Shown here one piece after another: positions 49,756 through 57,763 of a stretch of DNA of 64,000 nucleotides. Within the stretch, counting starts at the first letter, position 1. Every line of letters starts with the position of its first letter. A program made the position numbers and the translations under genes. The notes below the pieces were generated by a model. It saw nothing but the letters and a program-made list of their open reading frames with translations. It was not told the origin of the DNA and ran no database searches. Source of the DNA: Spirosoma radiotolerans (GTDB lineage: Bacteria > Bacteroidota > Bacteroidia > Cytophagales > Spirosomataceae); NCBI RefSeq assembly GCF_000974425.1, contig NZ_CP010429.1, forward strand, positions 4,635,501 through 4,699,500. The letters run 5' to 3'.

Positions 49756-52700
49756 TTAAAATGTCAGATTTAGATTGATCCCGTACCGACGGGTAGTCGG
49801 GGTTTGCAGCGACGACGCACCACCCGTTACGAACTGGTCGAGGTCGATGTCTTTGCGTTCGGCGAAATAGAGCAGGTTACGACCCACAATGGATACGCTG
49901 GCCTGTTTTACGCCCAAACGGCTCAGCATAGTTGGCGGTAGTGTGTACCCAATGATCACCTCCCGCAGTTTGGCAAAACTCCGGCTGATAAGCGACGCTT
50001 CGGCCTGTCCATACACACGGCCGATGTAATCCTGCTCATAGGTTTTTGTCGTATTCGGCGTGTATTTCAGCTCGCCATAATTGGTTACGTTACCATTTAC
50101 GTCGTAGTTGATCGTTCCGCTGGCAATGGCAACACCTTCACCCACGTACGATTTGATACCCAGCACATCATTCGGACGGGCAGCGCCCAGCGCGCCTTCA
50201 ACGGTTTCGATATTACGACCGCCCTGGTACGTCTTCTGTTTGATATAGTCCATGATAACACCCCCTACGCGGCCATCGAACTGGAAGCTGAAGTTGATAT
50301 TTTTATAGCTGAACCGGTTATTGATTCCCCACACGAACTTAGGGTTCACATAACCCAATAACTGGGCTACTGGATTGACGATAGGCCGTCCACCGCCGTC
50401 GTTAATCAACTGACCATCAGTTGTCCGTACGAAAGCACCGGCATAATAAGCGTCGGTTCGGTCGCCGATGTTGAGGTAGCGGGAACCGCTGCTGCCATTC
50501 ACGAAATAATTTGAGGCCAGGGTGTTGATGCCCCCATCCGGATACACTTCTTTGAGCCGTTCGGTATAGGTCGAATAGTTGGCAACCACGTCCCAGCTCA
50601 GTCCTTTTGCAGAACGAATGGCTTTACCCGTTACGGAGATTTCGCCCCCTTTTTTCTGCGTTTGAATACCGTTTACCAACCGGCCCGTGGAGCCCGTTGC
50701 TTCCGATGAAGGCAGGGTAAAAATGCGCGGACCGTCATTGCTGACATAATAAGCCGCATCGACCGCAATCCGGTTATCGAAGAAACGAACGTCCAGACCA
50801 ACTTCACTTTGTGAGGTCGAGTTTGGCTTCAGGTTCGGGTTGTTGAGCGTGTTGGTAAAGTACGCGCCGGGCTTGTTGTTGTAGAGCAGCGGCAAGGAAT
50901 AGACCGCCGAGTTTTGATAAGTCGGACCGCCGTAGGAGGATGAATAGTTATCACCGTACCCAATTGGATTTGAACCGTAATTGGAGAATGGATTAAACGC
51001 ATTCTGAATCGTCGATTGCGTAAGCCCATCCTTTACGTTGGCGTACGAAGCCCGTAATTTCAGGAATGAAATACCCAGATTGGACGGCAATTTCACGTAA
51101 TCGGAAATGACCGTACTCAGGGCCACCGACGGATAGAAGTAGGAATTGTTTCCTTTAGGTAAGGTCGAGAGCTTATCTACACGACCCGTTGTGGTCAGCG
51201 TAGCGTAATCGCGGAAGGTGAAATCAGCGGAGTAATACGCTGACAGCACGCGCATGTCCGACTGGAAATTTGAGGCAATCACCGGATTCGATGAGTTGGC
51301 GAAGTTATAAACGCCCGGCACGTTCAGGTAGTTGGTGCTGGCAAAGTCAGAATTGTAATTGAAAATCCGGGCTTCGCCACCAGCCAGCGCATTGATATTC
51401 AAATCCTTCGTCACTTTGCGATTATACTGAAGCAGCACCTGATTGATATTATCGAACAGACTACGGCGGTCTTCGCGATAATCGCCACGGGCTTCTTCCC
51501 GACCATAAGTCGTTGCCGAATAGGGCAATTTCTCCGTACGAAGCAGGTTATAGGTCGTTAACTGCGTTTTGGCCGTCAGTTGTAGCCCATCGGCTAGCTG
51601 ATAGCGAAGTGACGTATACCCATACACGTTGTTATTGTAATGACCACGCAACCAGTATTTGGCCAGAAACCAGGGGTTATTGTAGCGCTGATATTCGGCG
51701 TAGATTTGCTGAGTACCCTCTTTACCCGGCTGCCAGATCTGCTTCATATCGTCGATGTTCCAGTCGGCACCACCCCAGGCAATAATATTGTAAATCAGCG
51801 AATTAGGACCGTAGTTCACGTCTGGAAAATTTGGCGTGTACTGGCGGTTGTAATTCAAACTGGCTTCGAAACGAAGTTTAGGCGAAAAGTTATATCCGCC
51901 CGTCATGTTGAAGTTGGTAACGTTCAGCTTCGTGTTCGGCACCAGGCCCCGCTGGAAGTTGTGCGAGAGCGAAAAACGCATGTCATATTTCTCCCCTGAT
52001 GCCGCCACGGCGATGTTGTTGTTCGAGAGGATACCTGTTTGAATAAACCGGCTCAGGTTATTCTGACCACGGGGAATAAACGGCGTTGGCTGGCGGTTGC
52101 TGGTAAACACCACGTTATTGCCATCCGCTTTCTTAAATGTCGTCGTAAAACTCTGTCCTGGCACAACCGGACTGTCGTACTGTGGGATGAGCTGCCCATT
52201 GAGCGCAGGTCCCCAGATGTCATAATCACCATCGTTCAGACCGTTGCCTTTTCCATCACCAAACGCATACACGCCGTGGTCACCAGGGCCGTATTGATCC
52301 TGTACTTTAGGAATGGCAATAAAGCCCTGATCAGCCATCTGGCTTGTGTTCACCTCAACAGAGAACCCGCGTTTATCTTTCGTTCCGCGTTTGGTCGTGA
52401 TGAGGATAGCCCCATTTTTGCCCCGGAAACCATATAATGCGGAAGCTGAAGCACCTTTTAACACAGTGTACGTATCAATGTCATCGGCACTGAGGTTCCA
52501 GGTGTCTGATGTAATGGGGATACCATCGACAACAAACAGTACGTCCTGATTCCCCCGCAGGACTACCGATGGACGCCCCAATAATTCTGCGGATGCCCCG
52601 ATGGTCAGACCGGCTACTTTACCGGTAAGGGAGTTAATCGGGTTTGGTTCACGCGCTTTAAGCAGTTGCGACCCATCGACGGTCTGAATGGCGACCCCCG

Positions 52701-53103
52701 TTTGCCGAACATCTTTTCGAATACCCAGCGCCGTTACCACGACTTCGTTCAGCGCTTTTGCGCTCCCGGCCATCGACACATCGATCGTACTGCGGTTCCC
52801 TACGGTAACGTCCTGCGTTTCGTACCCAATGAACGAAAACGTTAATGTGCTGGCAGACTGCGCACTGATCGAGTAGGTACCATCGGCACGGCTGGTTGTC
52901 CCCGTATTTGTGCCTTTCACAATAATCGATACACCCGGCAGCGGTTGGTTATCATCACCAGACAGTACGCGCCCGGTAATCGTTTGTGCAAAGGCCGACA
53001 GGCCGGATAACAGACAAAATAAAAACGTCATGGATAGTCGGCATAAATCGCGAGGAGCGGTCGGCCGATGCCATGACGTTGAAGACGGTATACAAAGCTT
53101 CAT
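49756..53103 (-). CDS. SusC/RagA-type TonB-dependent receptor (phosphonate locus)
   Basis: 1115 residues. The signal peptide has a long basic N-region (hydrophobic part MTFLFCLLSGLSAFA). The CarboxypepD_reg-like domain (GVSIIVKGTNTGTTSRADG) comes next, then the TonB box region LNEVVVTALGIRK, the plug (LFVVDGIPITSDTWN; LKGASASALYGFRGKNGAIL) and a large barrel. Expected role is TonB-driven import of a surface-captured compound with the SusD that follows. A candidate promoter with TACTTTTG lies 37 nt upstream. The neighbours on both sides of this pair belong to phosphonate catabolism families. Confidence 0.95.
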   Translation of the reverse strand: MKLCIPSSTSWHRPTAPRDLCRLSMTFLFCLLSGLSAFAQTITGRVLSGDDNQPLPGVSIIVKGTNTGTTSRADGTYSISAQSASTLTFSFIGYETQDVTVGNRSTIDVSMAGSAKALNEVVVTALGIRKDVRQTGVAIQTVDGSQLLKAREPNPINSLTGKVAGLTIGASAELLGRPSVVLRGNQDVLFVVDGIPITSDTWNLSADDIDTYTVLKGASASALYGFRGKNGAILITTKRGTKDKRGFSVEVNTSQMADQGFIAIPKVQDQYGPGDHGVYAFGDGKGNGLNDGDYDIWGPALNGQLIPQYDSPVVPGQSFTTTFKKADGNNVVFTSNRQPTPFIPRGQNNLSRFIQTGILSNNNIAVAASGEKYDMRFSLSHNFQRGLVPNTKLNVTNFNMTGGYNFSPKLRFEASLNYNRQYTPNFPDVNYGPNSLIYNIIAWGGADWNIDDMKQIWQPGKEGTQQIYAEYQRYNNPWFLAKYWLRGHYNNNVYGYTSLRYQLADGLQLTAKTQLTTYNLLRTEKLPYSATTYGREEARGDYREDRRSLFDNINQVLLQYNRKVTKDLNINALAGGEARIFNYNSDFASTNYLNVPGVYNFANSSNPVIASNFQSDMRVLSAYYSADFTFRDYATLTTTGRVDKLSTLPKGNNSYFYPSVALSTVISDYVKLPSNLGISFLKLRASYANVKDGLTQSTIQNAFNPFSNYGSNPIGYGDNYSSSYGGPTYQNSAVYSLPLLYNNKPGAYFTNTLNNPNLKPNSTSQSEVGLDVRFFDNRIAVDAAYYVSNDGPRIFTLPSSEATGSTGRLVNGIQTQKKGGEISVTGKAIRSAKGLSWDVVANYSTYTERLKEVYPDGGINTLASNYFVNGSSGSRYLNIGDRTDAYYAGAFVRTTDGQLINDGGGRPIVNPVAQLLGYVNPKFVWGINNRFSYKNINFSFQFDGRVGGVIMDYIKQKTYQGGRNIETVEGALGAARPNDVLGIKSYVGEGVAIASGTINYDVNGNVTNYGELKYTPNTTKTYEQDYIGRVYGQAEASLISRSFAKLREVIIGYTLPPTMLSRLGVKQASVSIVGRNLLYFAERKDIDLDQFVTGGASSLQTPTTRRYGINLNLTF

Positions 53104-53362
53104 ACGTTTGCAGGTTAGTGTTGCTTAAGTAATTTCCCGCAAAAGTATGATTGTGCTGTTGGCTTAATATTAAGTATAGATTACCTGTTTATAAATAAAA
53201 AGCCAAACTATTTACCGTGTCTTAACATCAAAATGCCAAATAAATACAACAATAAGACTTCTTTTTATTCTACCAATAAGTACCGTTTGACTAAGGATAC
53301 GGTGGTGAAATGATAGTAGGCTGATGGTACGAACGTCTACGTTCGCCCCATTAGCCCATCTT
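53104..53362. other. Gap between FAD oxidoreductase and susC
   Basis: 259 nt without a gene. It holds the susC promoter (53140-53147). A small hairpin CGAACG-TCTA-CGTTCG near 53329-53347 lies just beyond the oxidoreductase stop, without a T run. Confidence 0.5.
53140..53147 (-). promoter_or_regulatory. -7 element of the phosphonate-locus susC
   Basis: On the minus strand TACTTTTG matches TAnnTTTG, 37 nt before the ATG at 53103. No certain -33 TTG at the usual distance. Confidence 0.45.
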
Positions 53363-54514
53363 TTAACCAAGCCACTGCCGGATGCTTTCTTCGGCATAGC
53401 CAGCACCGGAACTCATGCCTTTTCCGCCAATACCCGTTACGATGCGTATGCTGTCGGCCACATTATGCTCAAAGATCTCGGCCTTTGTCTGGCTGTAAAA
53501 ACCAGCCCAGGTTTTTCGGATGGTTAACGGGAAGGTAACAATGCGCCGGGCTTCGGTCAGCATCAGGTCGTTGATGTAATCCTGGGTATGGTAGCCGAGG
53601 TCCTCCGCCTGGGTAGCCTCCGCGTACTCATGCGAATCGCCAACGATGATGGAACCATCGATGGCCTGCTTGAAAAGAATGTGAATACCCCACTTTTTGA
53701 GTTCGGCAAGATGCTCGGGCGTGTTTGCCGTAAGGCTGGCGTAGGATGGGCATTCCTGAAACGCTTCATAACGCCGGATTGTCAGTCCCGTCAGAATATT
53801 ACCGGGCAAACGCAGACCTGCCACCGGCTCGGCCAGTAGCATCTGAAGTTTACTAACCACTAACCCCGCCTGAGCCAGCACGTCAGGGAATAACAGCCGA
53901 ACTTCATGTCCTCCGCAAATAAGCACACGCCCGGCCTGAAACTGTTGCTGATTGCTCAGGGTTACCGTGGCTCCGCTGGCGTTCGGCTGGGTGTCGATCA
54001 CGACTGAACCGGGCCGGTAATCGACTGGGTATTTCTGTTGAATGAACGCCAGCAGCCGATGAATCATCTGCTCTGGTTCTACGCTCATTTCCTGCGGAAA
54101 GAAAATACCGCCTACGACATAGTCAGGCTTTAGGGCTGGGTAATTGGCGAGGCATTGCGCCTTCGTCAGTAGCTCACTCGTATAACCAAGGTGCTGATAC
54201 CGGTCGTGAAGTTCGTTGGCCAGTGTCCACTCGTCGGCATCGGATGCGATGTAGATCGTACCATTCGGTCGGACTGTCAAATCGGTTTCCTGTTGTATTT
54301 CCCGGTAAATTTCCATGCTTCGGCGGCCGTACTCAAACCACCGTCCTGCCAGGCCGGAGGGTACTACCTGGCCGAAGTTTCGTACGGTCGCGCCGATCGG
54401 GTAGCTATCTTTTTCGAGCAAGAGTACGCGTTTCCCCGATTTAGCGGCATGATACGCATGGAAGGTACCGAGCGCCCCGGCACCAATAATAATCAGATCG
54501 TACGATGATGTCAT
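53363..54514 (-). CDS. FAD-dependent oxidoreductase of the phosphonate-associated type
   Basis: 383 residues of the DAO/glycine-oxidase fold. The N-terminal dinucleotide motif is LIIIGAGALGTFHAYHAAKS and ends with the Glu of LLLEKD. Next comes GATVRNFGQVVPSGLAGRW, and the C-terminal FAD contact is VTGIGGKGMSSGAGYAE. One branch of this family is recurrently encoded beside PhnX-like hydrolases and has been proposed to oxidise the amino group of an aminophosphonate to the aldehyde with release of an amine. Here the PhnX-like gene is 66 nt upstream on the same strand, supporting that role. The exact substrate (for example 2-aminoethylphosphonate or an N-methyl or 1-hydroxy form) is not determined. 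Confidence 0.87.
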   Translation of the reverse strand: MTSSYDLIIIGAGALGTFHAYHAAKSGKRVLLLEKDSYPIGATVRNFGQVVPSGLAGRWFEYGRRSMEIYREIQQETDLTVRPNGTIYIASDADEWTLANELHDRYQHLGYTSELLTKAQCLANYPALKPDYVVGGIFFPQEMSVEPEQMIHRLLAFIQQKYPVDYRPGSVVIDTQPNASGATVTLSNQQQFQAGRVLICGGHEVRLLFPDVLAQAGLVVSKLQMLLAEPVAGLRLPGNILTGLTIRRYEAFQECPSYASLTANTPEHLAELKKWGIHILFKQAIDGSIIVGDSHEYAEATQAEDLGYHTQDYINDLMLTEARRIVTFPLTIRKTWAGFYSQTKAEIFEHNVADSIRIVTGIGGKGMSSGAGYAEESIRQWLG

Positions 54515-54580
54515 TTTTTAAGAAAGAGAGACCGTGAGGACACAGCCCTGGGCATACAACTTAATCACTCTCTGCAGCTA

Positions 54581-55318
54581 TTAGTTTGTAAGAGATAGTT
54601 CGTGTTTCTCCAGCAGCGCGGGCAGCTCCCAAAGTGAACCCAGCAGCAAATCATGCGGCTGATTTTCCAGTTGCTCGCGCGAATGTGTCCCGTTGGTCAG
54701 GCCCAGATTCAGCGCCACGCCCGCAGCCCGACCCGACAACAGATCAGAAGGCGTATCGCCGATGTTCACTACGGCTTTGGGATTCGTTACGCCCACCAAT
54801 TGCATGGCCCGCTCGATCATTTGTGGGTACGGCCGACCGCGCGAAACTTCATCACTGGCAATTGAAGCCTGTAGTAAACTGGTGGGCGTTCCTACCCGTT
54901 GCGCATCGAGTCCCTCGAGCCAGCCAAGTTTTTCCAGAATAATATCGGTAACGACGCGGTAGAAACCCGTTGTGAGCGCAATGGCAATACCCCGTTCGTG
55001 CAGATAGGCAAAGGTCTCCAGGCAACCTTCGGTGGGTGTTGCGCCCTGCGTCAGGTAGTGTTCTTCCAATATGCGCCGGAAAGAATCGTAGGAAATGTCA
55101 ACGTTCGACTGAACCTCGGGGCTATCTTCTCCGAGTTGCTCTTTCCAAAGCGTTTCGAAAACATACCGCTTGGCAAGGCCCTGCATAGCCAGAATCCGCT
55201 CATCGGTAACCGACAGACCCGTTTCCACAGCAGCTTCGGCAAAACACCGCTCTACTTCATGGTGATCGGTGACCGTAGTCCCGGCCATATCGAAAACAAC
55301 TAACTCAATTGGCTGCAT
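54581..55318 (-). CDS. Phosphonatase-like HAD hydrolase (PhnX-like)
   Basis: 245 residues. Phosphonatase-specific HAD features are present: motif I reads FDMAGTT instead of DxDxT, the cap domain has a Lys in GLAKRYVF (candidate Schiff-base residue), and Arg replaces the usual Lys in SRGRPYPQMI. The final acidic motif is IGDTPSD. Such enzymes should hydrolyse phosphonoacetaldehyde or a close relative to the aldehyde and phosphate. It starts at the ATG 55318; a frame extension to 55354 is not family-like. It is the first gene of the minus-strand phosphonate unit and is followed by the FAD enzyme. Confidence 0.87.
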   Translation of the reverse strand: MQPIELVVFDMAGTTVTDHHEVERCFAEAAVETGLSVTDERILAMQGLAKRYVFETLWKEQLGEDSPEVQSNVDISYDSFRRILEEHYLTQGATPTEGCLETFAYLHERGIAIALTTGFYRVVTDIILEKLGWLEGLDAQRVGTPTSLLQASIASDEVSRGRPYPQMIERAMQLVGVTNPKAVVNIGDTPSDLLSGRAAGVALNLGLTNGTHSREQLENQPHDLLLGSLWELPALLEKHELSLTN

Positions 55319-55796
55319 AATTCGGTAGATCCAAATGAAAAGAAAACAAATCAACAGAATCTTTTGGTATGACCAACTTCTTCCGGATTAAGAAAACATG
55401 AAATTAGCGTAACCAGATCTTTTACGAAAATTTCTACAGGTAACTTACCTCAGGCATTGTCAACTATAATTCTAGAAAGACAAGACTCCATCCATTCGCC
55501 GGTGGTTTGCATCAGTCAATAAAACGTTTTTAAGAATGTCTTTTTTTCTGCAAACGCTGCCGCAAACGTTTGCAGAAAAATAATCAATTACTTCCCGGCG
55601 TAAACGAGTATTTTTTTGCGCCAGGCATCTACTTTCGTGTAAAATAGGTAGTGATTAAGGTAATTTTAGCGACATGCCATCGCTTCGTTTTTCTCCAACG
55701 CTGCTTAGCCTTTTTGTACTTTATACAGTGTATCGCTTAAACGTTTCCCGGAAATAACCGCTAACACCCCTTTTGCCAGCTGGCAATTCTGTACCT
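55319..55796. other. Divergent promoter region of the PhnX-like gene and kduI
   Basis: 478 nt without a gene. The main signal is the LacI-type palindrome at 55543-55580. The stretch from 55590 to 55796 is the likely kduI leader. A TTG at 55773 in frame with kduI is probably not the start. Confidence 0.5.
55543..55580. promoter_or_regulatory. LacI-type palindromic operator
   Basis: 14-nt arms TTTTTCTGCAAACG (55543-55556) and CGTTTGCAGAAAAA (55567-55580) are exact complements with a 10-nt spacer. The inner GCAAACGTTTGC (55562-55573) is also a perfect 12-nt palindrome around CG, the classic LacI/GalR half-site arrangement. It could be read as one long site or as two overlapping sites. Confidence 0.5.
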
Positions 55797-56681
55797 ATGC
55801 AAGCCCAATCAACCAGCCAGACCGATAGCCAAACCGAGCCCAGAACAGTCTTCGAAAGCCGATATGCTTCTTCACCCAACGAAGTAAAAGGCATGGATAC
55901 CGCACAGCTCCGGCAGAACTTTCTCATTGATACCTTGTTCGTAGCCAACCAGTTCAGATGGACACTGTCGTTTTTTGACCGATACCTGACGGGAGGCATT
56001 ATGCCAGTTGATGGCCCGCTTACCCTCGACACGCCCGATCAACTCAAAGCCAACTATTTTCTGGAACGGCGCGAACTGGGTATCATCAATGTAGGCGGGG
56101 CTGGCCGCGTGGTAGCCGATGGGGCCCCGTATGATCTGAATTATAAAGAAGCCCTATACATTGGTCAGGGTACGCAGGATATTCAGTTCATTTCTTACGA
56201 CGCCGATGCTCCGGCTAAATTCTACCTTAACTCGACACCGGCCCACCGAAACTATCCGACCCGCAAAATAGCACGTGCCGATGCCGACGTCGTGGAGTTG
56301 GGCAGCATGGAAACCGCCAACCACCGGGTTATCAATAAATTACTGGTAAATAGTGTGTTGCCAACCTGCCAGTTGCAAATGGGTATGACGGAACTGAAAG
56401 CAGGCAGCGTCTGGAACACGATGCCCGCCCATACGCACGACCGGCGCATGGAAGTTTACTTTTACTTTGAAGTGCCGGAAGGCCAGAGCGTCTGCCATTT
56501 TATGGGACAACCGCAGGAAACCCGCCATATTTTTATGCAGAACGAACAGGCAGTAATCTCGCCTAACTGGTCGATTCATGCCGGGGCTGGCACCTCAAAT
56601 TACACCTTCATCTGGGGAATGGCCGGTGAGAACCTCGACTATAGCGACATGGATTTCTGTGCCATAACTGCCCTCAAATAA
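55797..56681 (+). CDS. kduI: 5-keto-4-deoxyuronate isomerase (4-deoxy-L-threo-5-hexosulose-uronate ketol-isomerase)
   Basis: 294 residues. It interconverts 5-keto-4-deoxyuronate and 3-deoxy-D-glycero-2,5-hexodiulosonate in the breakdown of pectin and other uronates. Family landmarks are FESRYASSPNEVKGMDT, NQFRWTLSFFDRYLTGGIMP, the metal site AHTHDRRMEVYFYF (His, His, Glu) and the later His in PNWSIHAGAG. The ATG at 55797 is used. No kduD or pectin enzymes are adjacent. A LacI-type palindrome 220 nt upstream is a plausible control site, consistent with uronate-responsive regulation. Confidence 0.95.
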   Translation: MQAQSTSQTDSQTEPRTVFESRYASSPNEVKGMDTAQLRQNFLIDTLFVANQFRWTLSFFDRYLTGGIMPVDGPLTLDTPDQLKANYFLERRELGIINVGGAGRVVADGAPYDLNYKEALYIGQGTQDIQFISYDADAPAKFYLNSTPAHRNYPTRKIARADADVVELGSMETANHRVINKLLVNSVLPTCQLQMGMTELKAGSVWNTMPAHTHDRRMEVYFYFEVPEGQSVCHFMGQPQETRHIFMQNEQAVISPNWSIHAGAGTSNYTFIWGMAGENLDYSDMDFCAITALK

Positions 56682-56737
56682 GGCATAACCCGGAACAGCC
56701 TCTCCACCGTAAAAAGGAGGCTGTTCCGGGTTATGCC
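56682..56737. terminator. 21-bp perfect bidirectional hairpin
   Basis: Arms 56682-56702 and 56717-56737 are exact complements (21 bp) with a 14-nt loop. It starts right at the kduI stop codon and faces the convergent M23 peptidase gene. Confidence 0.8.
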
Positions 56738-56781
56738 CAGGTAAGGCTTATGAGTCGTTGATATACTACACGTCAGAAAGC

Positions 56782-57645
56782 TTACTTCACTTCCTGCATA
56801 TCCGCCGGATCGATCAGTAAAAAGCCGGGATTAATACAGGCGCCATGCCAGCGCACACCGAAATGCAGGTGAGGCCCTGTTACACGGCCTGTTTCGCCAG
56901 CGAAACCAATTTTCTGCCCTTTGGTAACCGTTTGATTCGGCTTAACGGAGTAGCTTTTCAAATGGAAATACTCCGAAATAAGCCCGTTGCCGTGGTCGAT
57001 ATAAACAGCATTTCCACTATAAAACTGATTGGCAGCCAGTAACACACGACCATTGCCAACACTCAGCACCGGAGTGCCCACGCCAACAGGGTAATCCTGC
57101 CCGGTATGCCGGTCTCGGGGTTGGCCGTTGATGGTCCGGCAGGCACCGAAGTTACCTTCTCCTTTGGGTAGGGAATTGGCAGGCTTGCCCACCGGCAAGT
57201 CGAAAACAGCGGGACGCAGGCTCGACTGATAGCGAATCAATGGATTAACGACAGCCGCTTCTTTAGCCGCCCGAGCCTGATTTTGAGGAGACACATTGAC
57301 GTACTCCTTCTTTGGAAAATTGGTAATGTCTTCCTGTACACAAGCTTTTTCAGCTACATTTATCGTGGCTGTTTCCAGTTTACCGCCCGTTGTCCGGCGG
57401 GAAATAGTATAATGGCCCGGTTTCATATCCATATCAACCGGATAGTAGCAGGTGCCATTAACGGCCGACCAGGCGCGTTTTTCAAAACTACAACGCAAGC
57501 AGTTACCAGCCCAGCGAGCTACTTCACCCTGCGCCACACTTACGGACTTGGGCGTTGTGGTTGACGAAGCTTTCTTCGTTTGGGCCTGTCCCGAAGCCAG
57601 GCTCAGAAAAAATACCATCGGGATAGTAAAGAGAAGCTTGTTCAT
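56782..57645 (-). CDS. M23-family (LytM) peptidase
   Basis: 287 residues with a Sec signal (MNKLLFTIPMVFFLSLASG, then QAQ). An N-terminal region (about 40-160) has two CxxC-like cysteines (GNCLRCSFE). The C-terminal LytM domain has the zinc ligands in RHTGQDYP (HxxxD) and GPHLHFGV (HxH), with YIDHGNGLISEYFHL. It probably cleaves peptidoglycan cross-links. It is convergent with kduI and stands alone. Confidence 0.93.
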   Translation of the reverse strand: MNKLLFTIPMVFFLSLASGQAQTKKASSTTTPKSVSVAQGEVARWAGNCLRCSFEKRAWSAVNGTCYYPVDMDMKPGHYTISRRTTGGKLETATINVAEKACVQEDITNFPKKEYVNVSPQNQARAAKEAAVVNPLIRYQSSLRPAVFDLPVGKPANSLPKGEGNFGACRTINGQPRDRHTGQDYPVGVGTPVLSVGNGRVLLAANQFYSGNAVYIDHGNGLISEYFHLKSYSVKPNQTVTKGQKIGFAGETGRVTGPHLHFGVRWHGACINPGFLLIDPADMQEVK

Positions 57646-57763
57646 ACGTTATGGGGCTAGCGCCTGGGTCAGCAAATCTGATTATCCATGTTATAACCAG
57701 ATTCCAGCAAGCACTGTTTCCCTACTCACGGCTGAAGCAGTGAACAGTAAGTTTATCCTGTTC

